Shown here: piece by piece, positions 1-9,404 of the stretch
Numbering within the stretch: the stretch's first letter is position 1
How the letters are laid out: each line of letters begins with the position of its first letter
Source of the DNA: Mastigocoleus testarum BC008
GTDB lineage: Bacteria > Cyanobacteriota > Cyanobacteriia > Cyanobacteriales > Nostocaceae
Length of the DNA: 64,000 nucleotides
Assembly: GCF_001456025.1 (NCBI RefSeq)
Contig: NZ_LMTZ01000118.1
Location: 1-64,000 of the forward strand
Reading direction: 5' to 3'
Program-made: the position numbers and the translations under genes
Notes under the pieces: generated by a model
What the model saw: only the letters and a program-made list of their open reading frames with translations
What the model was told of the DNA's origin: nothing
Databases searched by the model: none

Positions 1-84
1 AGTTGCCTTAATATGTTCAAAACTTATTTTTTGTTTTTCCTCGAATAACGAATCAATCTGTATCTTACTTTTTCAGCAAGCCCT

Positions 85-1608
85 ATGTACATATATCACT
101 TAAATCCTATAACAGCAGATCAAATGCTTCGCTACAATAGACCTGGTTTTGATTTAGTAAGCTGCAAACGCGTAGGATTACCTGTTTATAAAATAACAAT
201 TCAAGCTCTAACACAAAGGTGTAAACCAATTCCTCCAATAGAAGAATACGTTTTAAAAGTAATTGATGCAGGTCTTTCCTCTGAAGAAGATATTGTTGAT
301 TATCTTGGTCTAGAAAAGGTAATATTAAACGATGCAATGGTCAATTTAAGAATGAATGAAAATATTGATCTTGTTGCACCTAATGCTTCTCGAATGCAAG
401 TGTGGAAACTGACTAAAAAAGGTAAGAATACTCTTAGTGAAGCTAAAATTATTATTCCAGAGGAACGAACATTTGATATTCATTTTGATGGTTTATTGCG
501 TTATCCATGTCGGTATGGACGCTCTGATTCATCGTTTTTGAAGCCACAAGAATTGCGTACTCAAAGAATGATAGAAATTGAAGCATTTCCGAAAAAGCCA
601 CCAGAATTAGCTGATATTAAACTTAAACAAGTGTATGCATTGAACCGCCAAATAGAAAGTGCGAGCAAAAGGAAATCAAAAGAACAGAGAGACTTACTAG
701 CATTAAAAGCGATTGAACGTAGAGAAAGGCTTTTCCAGCCTGCACAAGCATTAATTTATAAAGCAAAAGATAGTGATGATGTTCAAGTAGCATTTCTAAT
801 TGATGGTGTTCCCTCTAACGAACATGAAACTGCTTTTGCTCGCTCCAATGGTATTAATAAACTTCGTATTGTTGAGACTCTGAAGCTAAGCTCTCCTAAA
901 AAACTCGCCGAAGAAATATTGGGATATGACTTTGTCGCCTCAGCTCCATTAGAAACAATTGAAACCATCAAAGAGGAGGTATACTGCGCTCAAGCAAAGA
1001 TTGAAGCACAAATACAGATAACTCAAAATAGTCTTGAACTGACTAAGGATAAAGAAGAAAAAATTAAACTTGAGCAACAATTTCAATCCGCACAGGAAGA
1101 AATTGAACAACTTAAAGAACAATTAGATTCTCTTTTGAGTACAGTTCCTATGCGTTGGTTAGAGATGTACGAGCACCGTCCACTTTTGGAAGATGCTCTT
1201 AGCAATACACAGGAACGTTTAATGATTATCTCCCCTTGGATTAGAGCAAGTTCAGTTAATGAAAAATTTTTGATAGATTTTGAAAATCTACTCAAAAAAA
1301 GTGTAAAAGTTTACATAGGTTATGGTTTGGGAGAATATGATAATAAATATTCTTCTGATATTCAAGCTGAGAAAAAAATACAAGAATTAGGAAATCAATA
1401 TAAAGCAAATTTTAAGCTTAACCGTTGGGGAGATACTCACGCAAAAATTCTCATTTCCGATCAAAAGTTTGCCGTCACTACAAGTTTTAACTGGCTTTCC
1501 TTCAGAGGCGATCGCGAACGCACTTTTCGGGATGAACGGGGGACTATTGTATATGACTCACAGAAGATTAATGAGTTATTTGATAGCTACAGCAAGCGTT
1601 TTAAGTAA
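85..1608 (+). CDS. PLD-like (HKD) domain protein with winged-helix-like N-terminus and coiled coil
   Basis: The C-terminal ~150 residues form a phospholipase D-like domain with one HxKx4D motif (H452, K454, D459), followed by a TSFN variant of the usual GSxN. Proteins with a single HKD motif normally dimerise to build one active site and are often nucleases; that is family knowledge, not shown here. Residues ~50-100 look like a small helical or winged-helix module, and ~300-350 are a strongly charged coiled coil (EKIKLEQQ... EEIEQLKEQL). An in-frame stop lies 36 bases upstream, so the ATG at 85 is well supported. The gene starts 85 bases into the window, so a partner upstream cannot be seen. 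DNA repair or restriction roles are guesses; nucleic-acid or phosphodiester chemistry is the most that can be supported. Confidence 0.75.
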   Translation: MYIYHLNPITADQMLRYNRPGFDLVSCKRVGLPVYKITIQALTQRCKPIPPIEEYVLKVIDAGLSSEEDIVDYLGLEKVILNDAMVNLRMNENIDLVAPNASRMQVWKLTKKGKNTLSEAKIIIPEERTFDIHFDGLLRYPCRYGRSDSSFLKPQELRTQRMIEIEAFPKKPPELADIKLKQVYALNRQIESASKRKSKEQRDLLALKAIERRERLFQPAQALIYKAKDSDDVQVAFLIDGVPSNEHETAFARSNGINKLRIVETLKLSSPKKLAEEILGYDFVASAPLETIETIKEEVYCAQAKIEAQIQITQNSLELTKDKEEKIKLEQQFQSAQEEIEQLKEQLDSLLSTVPMRWLEMYEHRPLLEDALSNTQERLMIISPWIRASSVNEKFLIDFENLLKKSVKVYIGYGLGEYDNKYSSDIQAEKKIQELGNQYKANFKLNRWGDTHAKILISDQKFAVTTSFNWLSFRGDRERTFRDERGTIVYDSQKINELFDSYSKRFK

Positions 1609-1669
1609 TTAGTACCGATGTAACCTGTAGGTTAAAAATTAATTAATTTCATCAATAATGTAATGTATA

Positions 1670-2245
1670 TCAACCAGGAAAAACCTTAGATAAATCCAAA
1701 ATTAGATCTGGAAAACAAGGTAAATTAACAGTTTCATTGGGTAAGAAAATTATCTTTTTACGATAACCAAATTTACCTTGAGAATTTTGTAATGGTTCTC
1801 TGTAATGTTCCAAGCAATTATCATTTAAATTAAATATCCAATAATCGAGAATACCTGCTTCAGCATAAAGCAGTAACTTCACTTCTTGGTCATACTTTAA
1901 AGAAGAGTCAGCAATTTCAATCAAAAGTAATATGTCTTCAGGGCAAGGATGAGAGCTAAGATAATCATCATCTCGATTTTTAAGAATAGTTATATCTGGT
2001 TCGGGTTCGCTATCTGTTGATATAACTACAGGGTCTTGACTTTGCAAAGTTGCACGTTTACTTAGTAAATTTGATAATTCTCTAATTAATCTTCTATTAA
2101 ATGTTGAATGGGCTGTACCTTTAGCAATCATGTAGATCAATTCTCCGCGAATTAACTCAACTCGGTCATCCTCACCGAAAAATCCGAGTTCTGTTAAATG
2201 ATTGTATTCAGTTATGGTAAAGCGTTTAGCGGTAGTTATTGTCAT
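1670..2245 (-). CDS. Uma2 family (DUF820) putative endonuclease
   Basis: About 191 residues match the Uma2/DUF820 family, which is greatly expanded in cyanobacteria and has a PD-(D/E)XK-like nuclease fold. Visible signatures are the N-terminal FTITEYNHLTELG..DDRVELIRGEL, the acidic EPEPDI strand, and the LIEIADSSLKYDQ.. K..LYAEAGI.DYWI block, which carries the Glu and Lys expected of the catalytic core. The frame is open 18 bases further upstream to a TTG, but the ATG giving MTITTAKRF is the better start. It converges on the PLD-domain gene, 61 bases apart. The cellular role of the family is not established; many are solitary genes like this one. Confidence 0.85.
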   Translation of the reverse strand: MTITTAKRFTITEYNHLTELGFFGEDDRVELIRGELIYMIAKGTAHSTFNRRLIRELSNLLSKRATLQSQDPVVISTDSEPEPDITILKNRDDDYLSSHPCPEDILLLIEIADSSLKYDQEVKLLLYAEAGILDYWIFNLNDNCLEHYREPLQNSQGKFGYRKKIIFLPNETVNLPCFPDLILDLSKVFPG

Positions 2246-2479
2246 GATGATGGGGAAGTGCAAGTTTATTTTAATTTTAGAAGAAGCTTGCTGATGATTA
2301 ACAAACGGGGAACTGAAAGTATTAGTATTCTTACTTTTTGACTATTACTGATATTTTTTAGTTTTTAGTAAAATTTTGAGCACCTAAGTATTCAACATCA
2401 GGGTAGTAAATTGCGTTAGCGTAGTTGTGAACTGTGATGACAAGCTTACTTCAGTAATGTCGAACAGTAAGGAAAAATT

Positions 2480-3751
2480 ATGAATATTTTTATTCTCACA
2501 GCTGGTTCCCGTGGCGATGTCCAACCTTATGTAGCGTTGGGTCAAGGATTAAGAGAAGCGGGACATTTAGTAACTGTCTGCACCTGCTCTAGCTTTGAAT
2601 CATTCATCACCGACCATGGTTTGAATTATGGATATATGAATAATGATTTCATCAAACTGGTTGACTCAGAAGCTGGTCGAGAAATGATGGAAAGCGGAGG
2701 AACTTTTTTTGGTTTAATCGGAGCGATGTTGAAATTGCTTAAAGTAGCCAAAGTCATCAATAAACAAATGCTTAGGGATGCTTGGAATTCAGCCCAAGCA
2801 GCAAAACCCGATATTATCATTTTCCATCCCAAGGTACTAGCAGGTTCCCACATTGCGGAAAAACTTGGTATTCCAGCAATAATGGCTGTTCTCGCACCTG
2901 CGATCGTTCCAACTTCTGATTCTGTGGCTATTGGGTTCCCAAATTTGAAGCTTGGAGGCTGGTACAACAAACTTTCCTATAAGGTTTTGCACTGGGGCTA
3001 CCATAATTACGACGACATAGTAAATGAATTTCGTCAGGATGTACTCGGAATTAGCAAATTTCCTAAATCGACAAGTCCAATCGAAACGGTAAATGGAAAA
3101 CCAATTCCAGTTTTGCATGGTTATAGCGGACTGATTTCACCACGTCCCAAAGATTGGTCAAATACAGCTTATATCACCGGATATTGGTTTTTAGATCGAA
3201 AGGATGATTGGCGACCTCCAGCCGAATTGGTTGATTTTCTGGAAGCAGGCGAACAGCCGGTTTATGTTGGATTTGGTAGTATGGCAGGACGTAATCCAAA
3301 AAAAATGGCAAATATTGTCATTAATGCCCTGGAGAAAGCAGGAGTACGTGGCATAATTGCTACTGGCTGGGGTGGTGTAGACGCTAGAATTCTACCGAAA
3401 ACCATTTTCAAGATCGATAAAATTCCCCATTCCTGGCTCTTCCCTCAGATGTCTGCTGTCGTTCATCATGGTGGTGCTGGAACAACAGCAGCCGGATTAC
3501 GTGCAGGTTGTCCGACAATAGTATGTCCTTTTCTTGTCGATCAACCTTATTGGGGGGAAAGGGTTTATACTCTGGGTGTCGGAAGTAAACCTATTCCACA
3601 AAACAAATTAACTGCTACTAAATTAGCTAAAGCAATTCGAGAAGTAATAACAAATCAAATTATTCGACAAAATACGGAAACTTTAGGTGAAAAGATTCGT
3701 AAAGAAGACGGTATCGCAAATGCTATCGCTATTATAGAAAGCTTTATATAA
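2480..3751 (+). CDS. Glycosyltransferase, GT1/UGT-like (sterol or macrolide glucosyltransferase family)
   Basis: The 423-residue protein has the two-domain GT-B layout. The N-terminus ITAGSRGDVQPYVALGQGL is the GT28/UGT-type acceptor-domain signature. The C-terminal VVHHGGAGTTAAGLRAGCP (about residues 330-350), followed by PFLVDQPYWGERV, is the nucleotide-sugar binding motif with its HGG core. Homologous proteins transfer a sugar from a UDP-donor to a lipid, sterol or polyketide; the acceptor here cannot be read from sequence. An AGGA ribosome-binding site lies about 8 bases before the ATG. It is a single-gene unit with a 574-base spacer downstream. Confidence 0.88.
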   Translation: MNIFILTAGSRGDVQPYVALGQGLREAGHLVTVCTCSSFESFITDHGLNYGYMNNDFIKLVDSEAGREMMESGGTFFGLIGAMLKLLKVAKVINKQMLRDAWNSAQAAKPDIIIFHPKVLAGSHIAEKLGIPAIMAVLAPAIVPTSDSVAIGFPNLKLGGWYNKLSYKVLHWGYHNYDDIVNEFRQDVLGISKFPKSTSPIETVNGKPIPVLHGYSGLISPRPKDWSNTAYITGYWFLDRKDDWRPPAELVDFLEAGEQPVYVGFGSMAGRNPKKMANIVINALEKAGVRGIIATGWGGVDARILPKTIFKIDKIPHSWLFPQMSAVVHHGGAGTTAAGLRAGCPTIVCPFLVDQPYWGERVYTLGVGSKPIPQNKLTATKLAKAIREVITNQIIRQNTETLGEKIRKEDGIANAIAIIESFI

Positions 3752-3820
3752 TTTTATTTAAGATCACTTGATTGATAAGCCTACGGTATACGCCTTAGCA
3801 ATTGCTTTTTGGTAGGACTT

Positions 3821-3946
3821 ATATCATGTCCGCTTAATTACTTATGAAAAAATATGTTTGTAGTAGTGCTTATAGTCTTATAGAAAAATACTGGCGCTAA
3901 AGTGCTACTACGAACCTTATCACAAGTATTTTACCGGACATGATAT
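3821..3946. repeat. MITE-like 126-bp imperfect palindrome
   Basis: The ends are exact 12-base inverted repeats (ATATCATGTCCG at 3821-3832, its complement at 3935-3946). The pairing continues inward with mismatches and resumes at GTAGTAGTGCT (3860-3870) against AGTGCTACTAC (3901-3911). The rest of the spacer from 3752 to 4325 shows no coding potential. The whole could fold into one long hairpin or be a non-autonomous mobile element; no transposase is present in the window. Confidence 0.6.
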
Positions 3947-4325
3947 TACGCGCTCGTCACCAGTCCTAAATAGAATAGTTTGGAATTGCTATTTCTTTGT
4001 GGAAAGACTTTGCTAACCTATCGTCGCAATAAATGTATTTACTTTATCCGTGTGTAAGTCCTGATTTTTAGTTTATTGCTTGCTTTTAGCATCTGCTTGT
4101 CAGTAATTTATTTGAGTTTAGATCCTGTAACAAATCTTTGCTTCGTTGATGGATTATCAGCGCTTGAATTGTATCTTAAGTTTCCATTTAGACTACTGAA
4201 GGGTTTATCTATGCAGGGATACTTAGGATTATGCTTAGATGACTAATGTCATTTTTTACTTCTGCTCATCATCTCATTGATAAACGCATCAACACCTTTG
4301 CAAGTCTCTAGGCCAAAGCTATATT

Positions 4326-4550
4326 TTACCAATCTACTAGCTGTAAACGACCTGTTTGAATGTAATCGAATATACGATTAATGTGACGTCTATCTGAATC
4401 ACTAACTTTCCCGTCAATTAATACCGTATAAGTTAAAGCTTTATGATCTTTACGACTTATTTTCCCAGATCGAATAATTCTTTCTACAATCTTTTGTACT
4501 GCTAATTCTGCCCGGTTATGAAATTTTTCGTATGCTGATAAAGTATTCAT
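4326..4550 (-). CDS. Small conserved-type hypothetical protein (74 aa)
   Basis: I do not assign a function. The protein is soluble and basic, with charged helical segments (YEKFHNRAELAVQKIVERIIRSGKISRKDHKAL) and a C-terminal DSDRRHINRIFDYIQTGRLQLVDW. Its composition and regular heptad-like spacing look like a real small protein rather than a chance frame, and it resembles small proteins common in Nostocales. It has an ATG start with a weak AGAGA upstream. It is isolated, with 574 bases on one side and 756 on the other. Confidence 0.6.
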   Translation of the reverse strand: MNTLSAYEKFHNRAELAVQKIVERIIRSGKISRKDHKALTYTVLIDGKVSDSDRRHINRIFDYIQTGRLQLVDW

Positions 4551-5306
4551 ATTTCTCTAAATAAGTACAACAATTAATCACATACTTTATCTTTCTATTT
4601 GGTTATGTGAAGAAAGACATATCTCTAACTTAAACTTTGAATAAAACCTAGAGTTAGATGTTGTGAAAATCAGACACTTGTGCTTATAAGCATCCTTAAA
4701 AACTAAAGTAACTTCGGTTAAATGCACAACAACTCTTTCATAAGATATAAGTCACAAATCTACCTTTTGATAGAGCCATATTCCCAGAGAAGTTTTGTTG
4801 CGCAATTTCACTGTACGATCTTTCAAGTATTAAAACTCTACATATTACTTATGCACTGTCAAAGTTACTGATATTACTCTCATAAACAGTTTACAGATAG
4901 TGACATTTGAGTATTTTCAATCATCAACGCAGTTACGACTTAAAAACAAAAAGTGTAAAATGCAACGTTTTTTTTTGAGTGATACTATGTTGCGTTAAGC
5001 ATCTTTAGCTAAATTTTAAATTAAGTAAGAAAAATTACTATATATCTTTATAAAATTCTTATGTCAAAAATAACTTATACGGTAAATAACCCTCTTACGT
5101 GATTGTTTAGAAATAAAAGTCAATGCTGATACTTCAAGCTATAAATATGACAGAATTTTTGCCTTTATTCATAGCATTCTAAATACTATTATTTTTTTAC
5201 TGAAACTCTTGTATTGAAACGCTTTTTCTATGAGTACAGTGACAGAAGAGGAATAAAAAGCGAGATATACCTTGTTAATTTATCCCCCGCAAACGGAGTT
5301 TGAATT
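4551..5306. other. AT-rich spacer, no feature recognised
   Basis: This 756-base gap separates the divergently transcribed small gene and the hybrid histidine kinase. I see no open frame of note, no strong inverted repeat and no RNA gene. It must hold both promoters, but no specific site can be assigned by eye. Confidence 0.5.
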
Positions 5307-8300
5307 GTGAAAATTGAGCAAAATTTGAGGGTTGAAGAAGAGATTTTTATCGGTGATAGTGAAATGGCGGTATTGATGCGTTCCTTTGATTGGTCGCAAA
5401 CAAGCCTTGGTGCGGTAGAAAACTGGTCGCAAAGCCTGAAGACAATTTTGAGTATATTGCTTACCTCTGGTCACCCCATGTTTTTATTTTGGGGAGAGGA
5501 GTTAATTCAGTTTTACAATGATGCTTATCGTCCAAGTTTGGGAGCAAATAAGCACCCCCAAGCTTTGGGACACCGGGGAAGAGAATTTTGGGACGAGATT
5601 TGGCATATTATTGAACCCCAAATTGATGCAGTGATGAAGTGGGGCAAATCTACTTGGAATGAAGACCATTTAGTACCCATTATTCGTAACGGTTATTTAG
5701 AAGAAGTTTACTGGACCTACAGTTACAGTCCAGTCAGAGACGACAATGGTGAGATAAATGGCATTTTGGTTGTTTGTAGTGAGACAACCGAGCGAGTTAT
5801 TGGAGAAAGACAACTGCAAACGCTTCGAGAACTTGCAACTGAAAACATTGGGATCAAGACAGTTGAAGAAGCTTGTCAAATTTCACTTCGAACTTTAGCA
5901 AATAATCCTCATGATATACCCTTTGCCCTCCTATATCTCCTCGATGATAAGCAAGCTACAGCAAAATTAGCAGGTACTTGTGGAATAAATGCAGAAACAT
6001 CAGCCAGTCCATTAGAAATTGAGATAAATTCAGACTCGAAAATTTGTAATTTATGGCAACTCCCTGCGGTTATGGCGACCAATGAAGGTCAATTTATAGG
6101 GGAATTAAAATCAAAATTTGGAAACTTACCCGGTGATGCTTGGGCGAATAGCCCCGAATCTGCTTTTGTTCTACCGTTGATCCCATCGGGACAAGCTGAT
6201 ATAAAGGGATTTTTAATTGTAGGTATTAGTTCAAAACGACCATTTAACGATGATTATAAGGGCTTCTTTGATTTAGTTGGCGGACAAATCGCGACTGCTA
6301 TTAGTAGTTCTAATGCTTGGGAAACCGAACGCCGGTTAGAGCAAATCCGCGAAACTGCGCGAATGGAAGTCGAAGCAGCAGAAACTAGAATGCTTGGTAT
6401 TTTATCAAGTATTCGTGATGGCTTTGTGATTTTTGATTATGACTGGCGTTATCTATATATTAACGATCGTCAACTTGAAATCATTGGTATGAGGCGTGAA
6501 GATGTTTTGGGTAAAAGCCTTTGGGAGGTATTTCCCGATTTAGTGGATACCGAATTAGAACAAAAGCTATATCAAGTTATGCTGGAAAGAAAGTCGACCC
6601 AGTTCGATTTTTATTATCCGGCTTGGAATCGCTGGTTTGAAAATCAAATTCATCCTACACCTGAAGGAATTGCAGTTATATGTGCTGATATTACCGAACG
6701 CAAGCAAGTAACTGAAGCCTTAAGAGAACAAGAAGCTCGATTACAGTTTATGCTTGAATGTTCTCAGATTGGTGAATGGGATTTAGATTTAACAACCCAA
6801 CCCTATACCGCTAATCGCTCGCTCAAACACGACCAAATTTTTGGATACGAATCGCTTTTACCGGAATGGAGTTATGAAATTTTCCTCGAGCACGTCCATC
6901 CCGACGATCGCGAATCTGTAGATAAATCTTTCAAACAAACCCTGTCGAGTTATGTGGATTGGGACTTTGAATGCAGAATTATTCGTGCAGACGGAAAAAT
7001 TACTTGGATTTGGGCTCGTGGTAGCGTTTACCGAGATAGCAATGGTAATCCGATTAGGTTAATTGGTAGTGTCACCGATATTAACAAGCGTAAGCAATCC
7101 GAAGCAAAACTTCAGCAACTTGCTGCTCTAATCGACAATAGTATAGATTTTATTGGATTGGCGACACTGGAATCCCAAGCAGTATTTGTCAACCCTGCAG
7201 GTTGCCGTTTAATCGGGCTAGAAAATCTTGAAGCCGTTACCAAAACCGAAATTATTGATTATTTTCTACCAGAAGATAAAGCTTATGTCCAGGAAGTTAT
7301 ATATCCAACTGTGATGCGCGAAGGTTACTGGAAGGGCGAGTTTCGTTTTCGCCACTTTCAAACTGGGGAAGCAATTCCCGTTGATTACACCCTTTTTCTC
7401 ATCAAAGATCCACATACCGATGAACCCCGCGCCATCGCCACCATCAGCCACGATATTCGAGAACGGATGGCTATGCAACAAGAGCGCGTACGTATTCTCG
7501 AACTGGAACGAGCCGCTCGCGAAGAAGCAGAACAAGCAAACCGCCTCAAGGACGAATTTCTTGCAATACTTTCCCACGAAATGCGTACTCCCCTAAATCC
7601 AATTCTCGGTTGGGCAAAAATATTACAAAAAGGTAAAATTGATCATAAGAAAACCCAAAAAGCTTTGGAAATAATTGAACGTAACGCCAAGCTACAGGCG
7701 CAATTAATTGACGATTTACTCGATATATCCCGAATTTTGCAGCGCAAGCTCAACTTAGATAAAGTATCTGTAAATCTAGGAGATGTGATTCAAGGTGCTT
7801 TAGAAACAGTTCGTTTAGCCGCACAAGCCAAATCAATTCACATTCACATAATAAAACCATCATCAGCAGTAATGGTTAACGGCGATGGAGGGCGATTGCA
7901 GCAAGTAATATGGAATCTTTTATCCAATGCAGTCAAATTTACTCCTGTCAACGGACAGATTTGGGTCGAATTAACTCAAACTGGAAACTATGCCCAAATT
8001 CAGGTAAAAGATACTGGAAAAGGAATTAAAAAAGAGTTTCTGCCTTATATCTTCGAGCATTTCCGTCAGGAAGACAGCAGCACAACCCGTAAGTTTGGTG
8101 GCTTGGGTTTGGGACTGGCGATTGTGCATCAAATTGTTAAACTCCACGAAGGAAGTGTAACCGCACAGAGCCTTGGGGAAGAGCAAGGTGCAACTTTTAC
8201 AGTACGCATACCATATATGGCAGCAAAAAATGAAACTACAAATTTACAGCAAGTCAGTCAACCACGATCAGGCTTAAACGGTATAAATGTCTTAGTAGTT

Positions 8301-8651
8301 GATGACGAACCAGATTCTTGTGACTTAATCGCTTTTTTATTACAACAAGAAGGTGCAACAGTTACAACTGCAACATCGGCGTCGCAAGCGCTCGAAAATA
8401 TTACTAAATCCACGCCAGATTTATTAATCAGCGATATCGAAATGTCCGATATGAATGGTTACGAATTTATCGGAAAAATTCGCTCTTCAGAAAAAGGTAA
8501 GTTAATTCCATCAGTGGCTGTAACTGCATACGCAGGTGAAGAATCTCAGGAGAAAGCAATTGGAGCTGGTTTTCAAAGACATATATCTAAGCCAATTGAT
8601 GCAAATACATTCATTGATGTAGTAGTTGAGGAACTATTGCAAATATTTTGA
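5307..8651 (+). CDS. Hybrid sensor histidine kinase (PAS, GAF, PAS x3, HisKA, HATPase, receiver)
   Basis: A 1114-residue cytoplasmic-type multisensor kinase; no membrane span is evident. Order: a PAS-like N-terminal module of the 'FDWSQTSLGAVENWSQSLKT' type (~20-170), a GAF domain (~172-340), three PAS modules (~355-480, 485-605, 608-735, several ending in DITERK-type sequences), and a HisKA H-box SHEMRTPLNPILGW with phospho-acceptor H757. The HATPase_c follows (N box NLLSNAVKFTP, G boxes DTGKGI and GLGLGLA). The C-terminal receiver has acidic DDE near its start, D1043 in LLISDIEMSD and the Lys in SKPID. It starts with GTG. No response regulator or output gene adjoins, so signal and target are unknown; the receiver may relay to a separate Hpt protein. 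Confidence 0.93.
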   Translation: MKIEQNLRVEEEIFIGDSEMAVLMRSFDWSQTSLGAVENWSQSLKTILSILLTSGHPMFLFWGEELIQFYNDAYRPSLGANKHPQALGHRGREFWDEIWHIIEPQIDAVMKWGKSTWNEDHLVPIIRNGYLEEVYWTYSYSPVRDDNGEINGILVVCSETTERVIGERQLQTLRELATENIGIKTVEEACQISLRTLANNPHDIPFALLYLLDDKQATAKLAGTCGINAETSASPLEIEINSDSKICNLWQLPAVMATNEGQFIGELKSKFGNLPGDAWANSPESAFVLPLIPSGQADIKGFLIVGISSKRPFNDDYKGFFDLVGGQIATAISSSNAWETERRLEQIRETARMEVEAAETRMLGILSSIRDGFVIFDYDWRYLYINDRQLEIIGMRREDVLGKSLWEVFPDLVDTELEQKLYQVMLERKSTQFDFYYPAWNRWFENQIHPTPEGIAVICADITERKQVTEALREQEARLQFMLECSQIGEWDLDLTTQPYTANRSLKHDQIFGYESLLPEWSYEIFLEHVHPDDRESVDKSFKQTLSSYVDWDFECRIIRADGKITWIWARGSVYRDSNGNPIRLIGSVTDINKRKQSEAKLQQLAALIDNSIDFIGLATLESQAVFVNPAGCRLIGLENLEAVTKTEIIDYFLPEDKAYVQEVIYPTVMREGYWKGEFRFRHFQTGEAIPVDYTLFLIKDPHTDEPRAIATISHDIRERMAMQQERVRILELERAAREEAEQANRLKDEFLAILSHEMRTPLNPILGWAKILQKGKIDHKKTQKALEIIERNAKLQAQLIDDLLDISRILQRKLNLDKVSVNLGDVIQGALETVRLAAQAKSIHIHIIKPSSAVMVNGDGGRLQQVIWNLLSNAVKFTPVNGQIWVELTQTGNYAQIQVKDTGKGIKKEFLPYIFEHFRQEDSSTTRKFGGLGLGLAIVHQIVKLHEGSVTAQSLGEEQGATFTVRIPYMAAKNETTNLQQVSQPRSGLNGINVLVVDDEPDSCDLIAFLLQQEGATVTTATSASQALENITKSTPDLLISDIEMSDMNGYEFIGKIRSSEKGKLIPSVAVTAYAGEESQEKAIGAGFQRHISKPIDANTFIDVVVEELLQIF

Positions 8652-9404
8652 TATAGCTTAAAATTTAAATTTAAAATCTCCGATTCGTAGTCTTAGAGTA
8701 TGTTTATAAACAACTTCTAAAGTAGTGTGGGTTACGGCAAAATCAGGATTTAATTGTTTGAACAATTCAAAATTTGTTGTAGCCCACAGATATCATTTAG
8801 TATGTGAAATTTGGTAATAAATCTAACAGATATTAGAATAATTTTATTTTTTACTTATAAAAACCTTCTTAGTCTTTTATTAAAAAAGATGTTTATGCCA
8901 ATAGGAGTAATTTAGATTCCAATACGACCGCTATACATCAGTCAGTCGGTTTTGTTAGAAGTGAACGAGGGGAGGATTAGAACATAACCTATGGAATGAT
9001 GAAGTAAATTTTTAATTATTGATATTATTGAACTATTGTGAATGGGAATTAAAACAAATAAAAATACTTTCAGCCATTCCAGGGTTGCTCCATAGATACG
9101 CCGATTGGTGTGTACGGCGTACAGTGGGGCATTTCAATGATGCATCAAGATACATTCTTTAAGGTTCTCAAGGAATAACCTTCTAGATGATGCTTATTTC
9201 AATCCCAGATATTAACAAGTTTCCTACTGAAAGATTGGAACGAAGATTTAAAATAGGTTCGAACAAATGCTAGGAGACTTTTGCCACATCTATATAAAGT
9301 AATTCCTAGGGTAAATTTCCGACAACTTGGTAAAAAATATCCAATTAGTTTTGTTTGACTGCTTACTCAAACTAACCAAAATAGAGTAATAAAGATATCT
9401 AAAT
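8652..9404. other. Spacer with one dispersed repeat and a small stem-loop
   Basis: This 753-base gap contains a dispersed repeat copy at 8715-8788 (listed separately) and a 7-bp stem TACGCCG/CGGCGTA with an 11-base loop at 9097-9121. No coding frame or RNA gene is recognisable. Confidence 0.5.
8715..8788. repeat. Dispersed palindromic repeat, copy 1
   Basis: From TTCTAAAGTAG at 8715 the sequence matches 27053 onward over about 60 bases with scattered substitutions (shared core TTACGGCAAAAT.AGGATTTAAT). The element is self-complementary at its ends: GTGGGTTAC at 8728 pairs with GTAGCCCAC at 8779-8787, with an inner TTGTT/AACAA stem. It looks like a small non-coding repeat family. Confidence 0.65.

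Noticed and set aside
9197..9241. TTTCAATCCC.. AAGATTGGAAC resembles a cyanobacterial CRISPR repeat
   Set aside because: Only one copy, no spacer-repeat periodicity and no cas gene in the window.
9250..9280. GGTTCGAAC as a tRNA T-loop
   Set aside because: No acceptor or anticodon stem can be built around it; no tRNA was found in the window.
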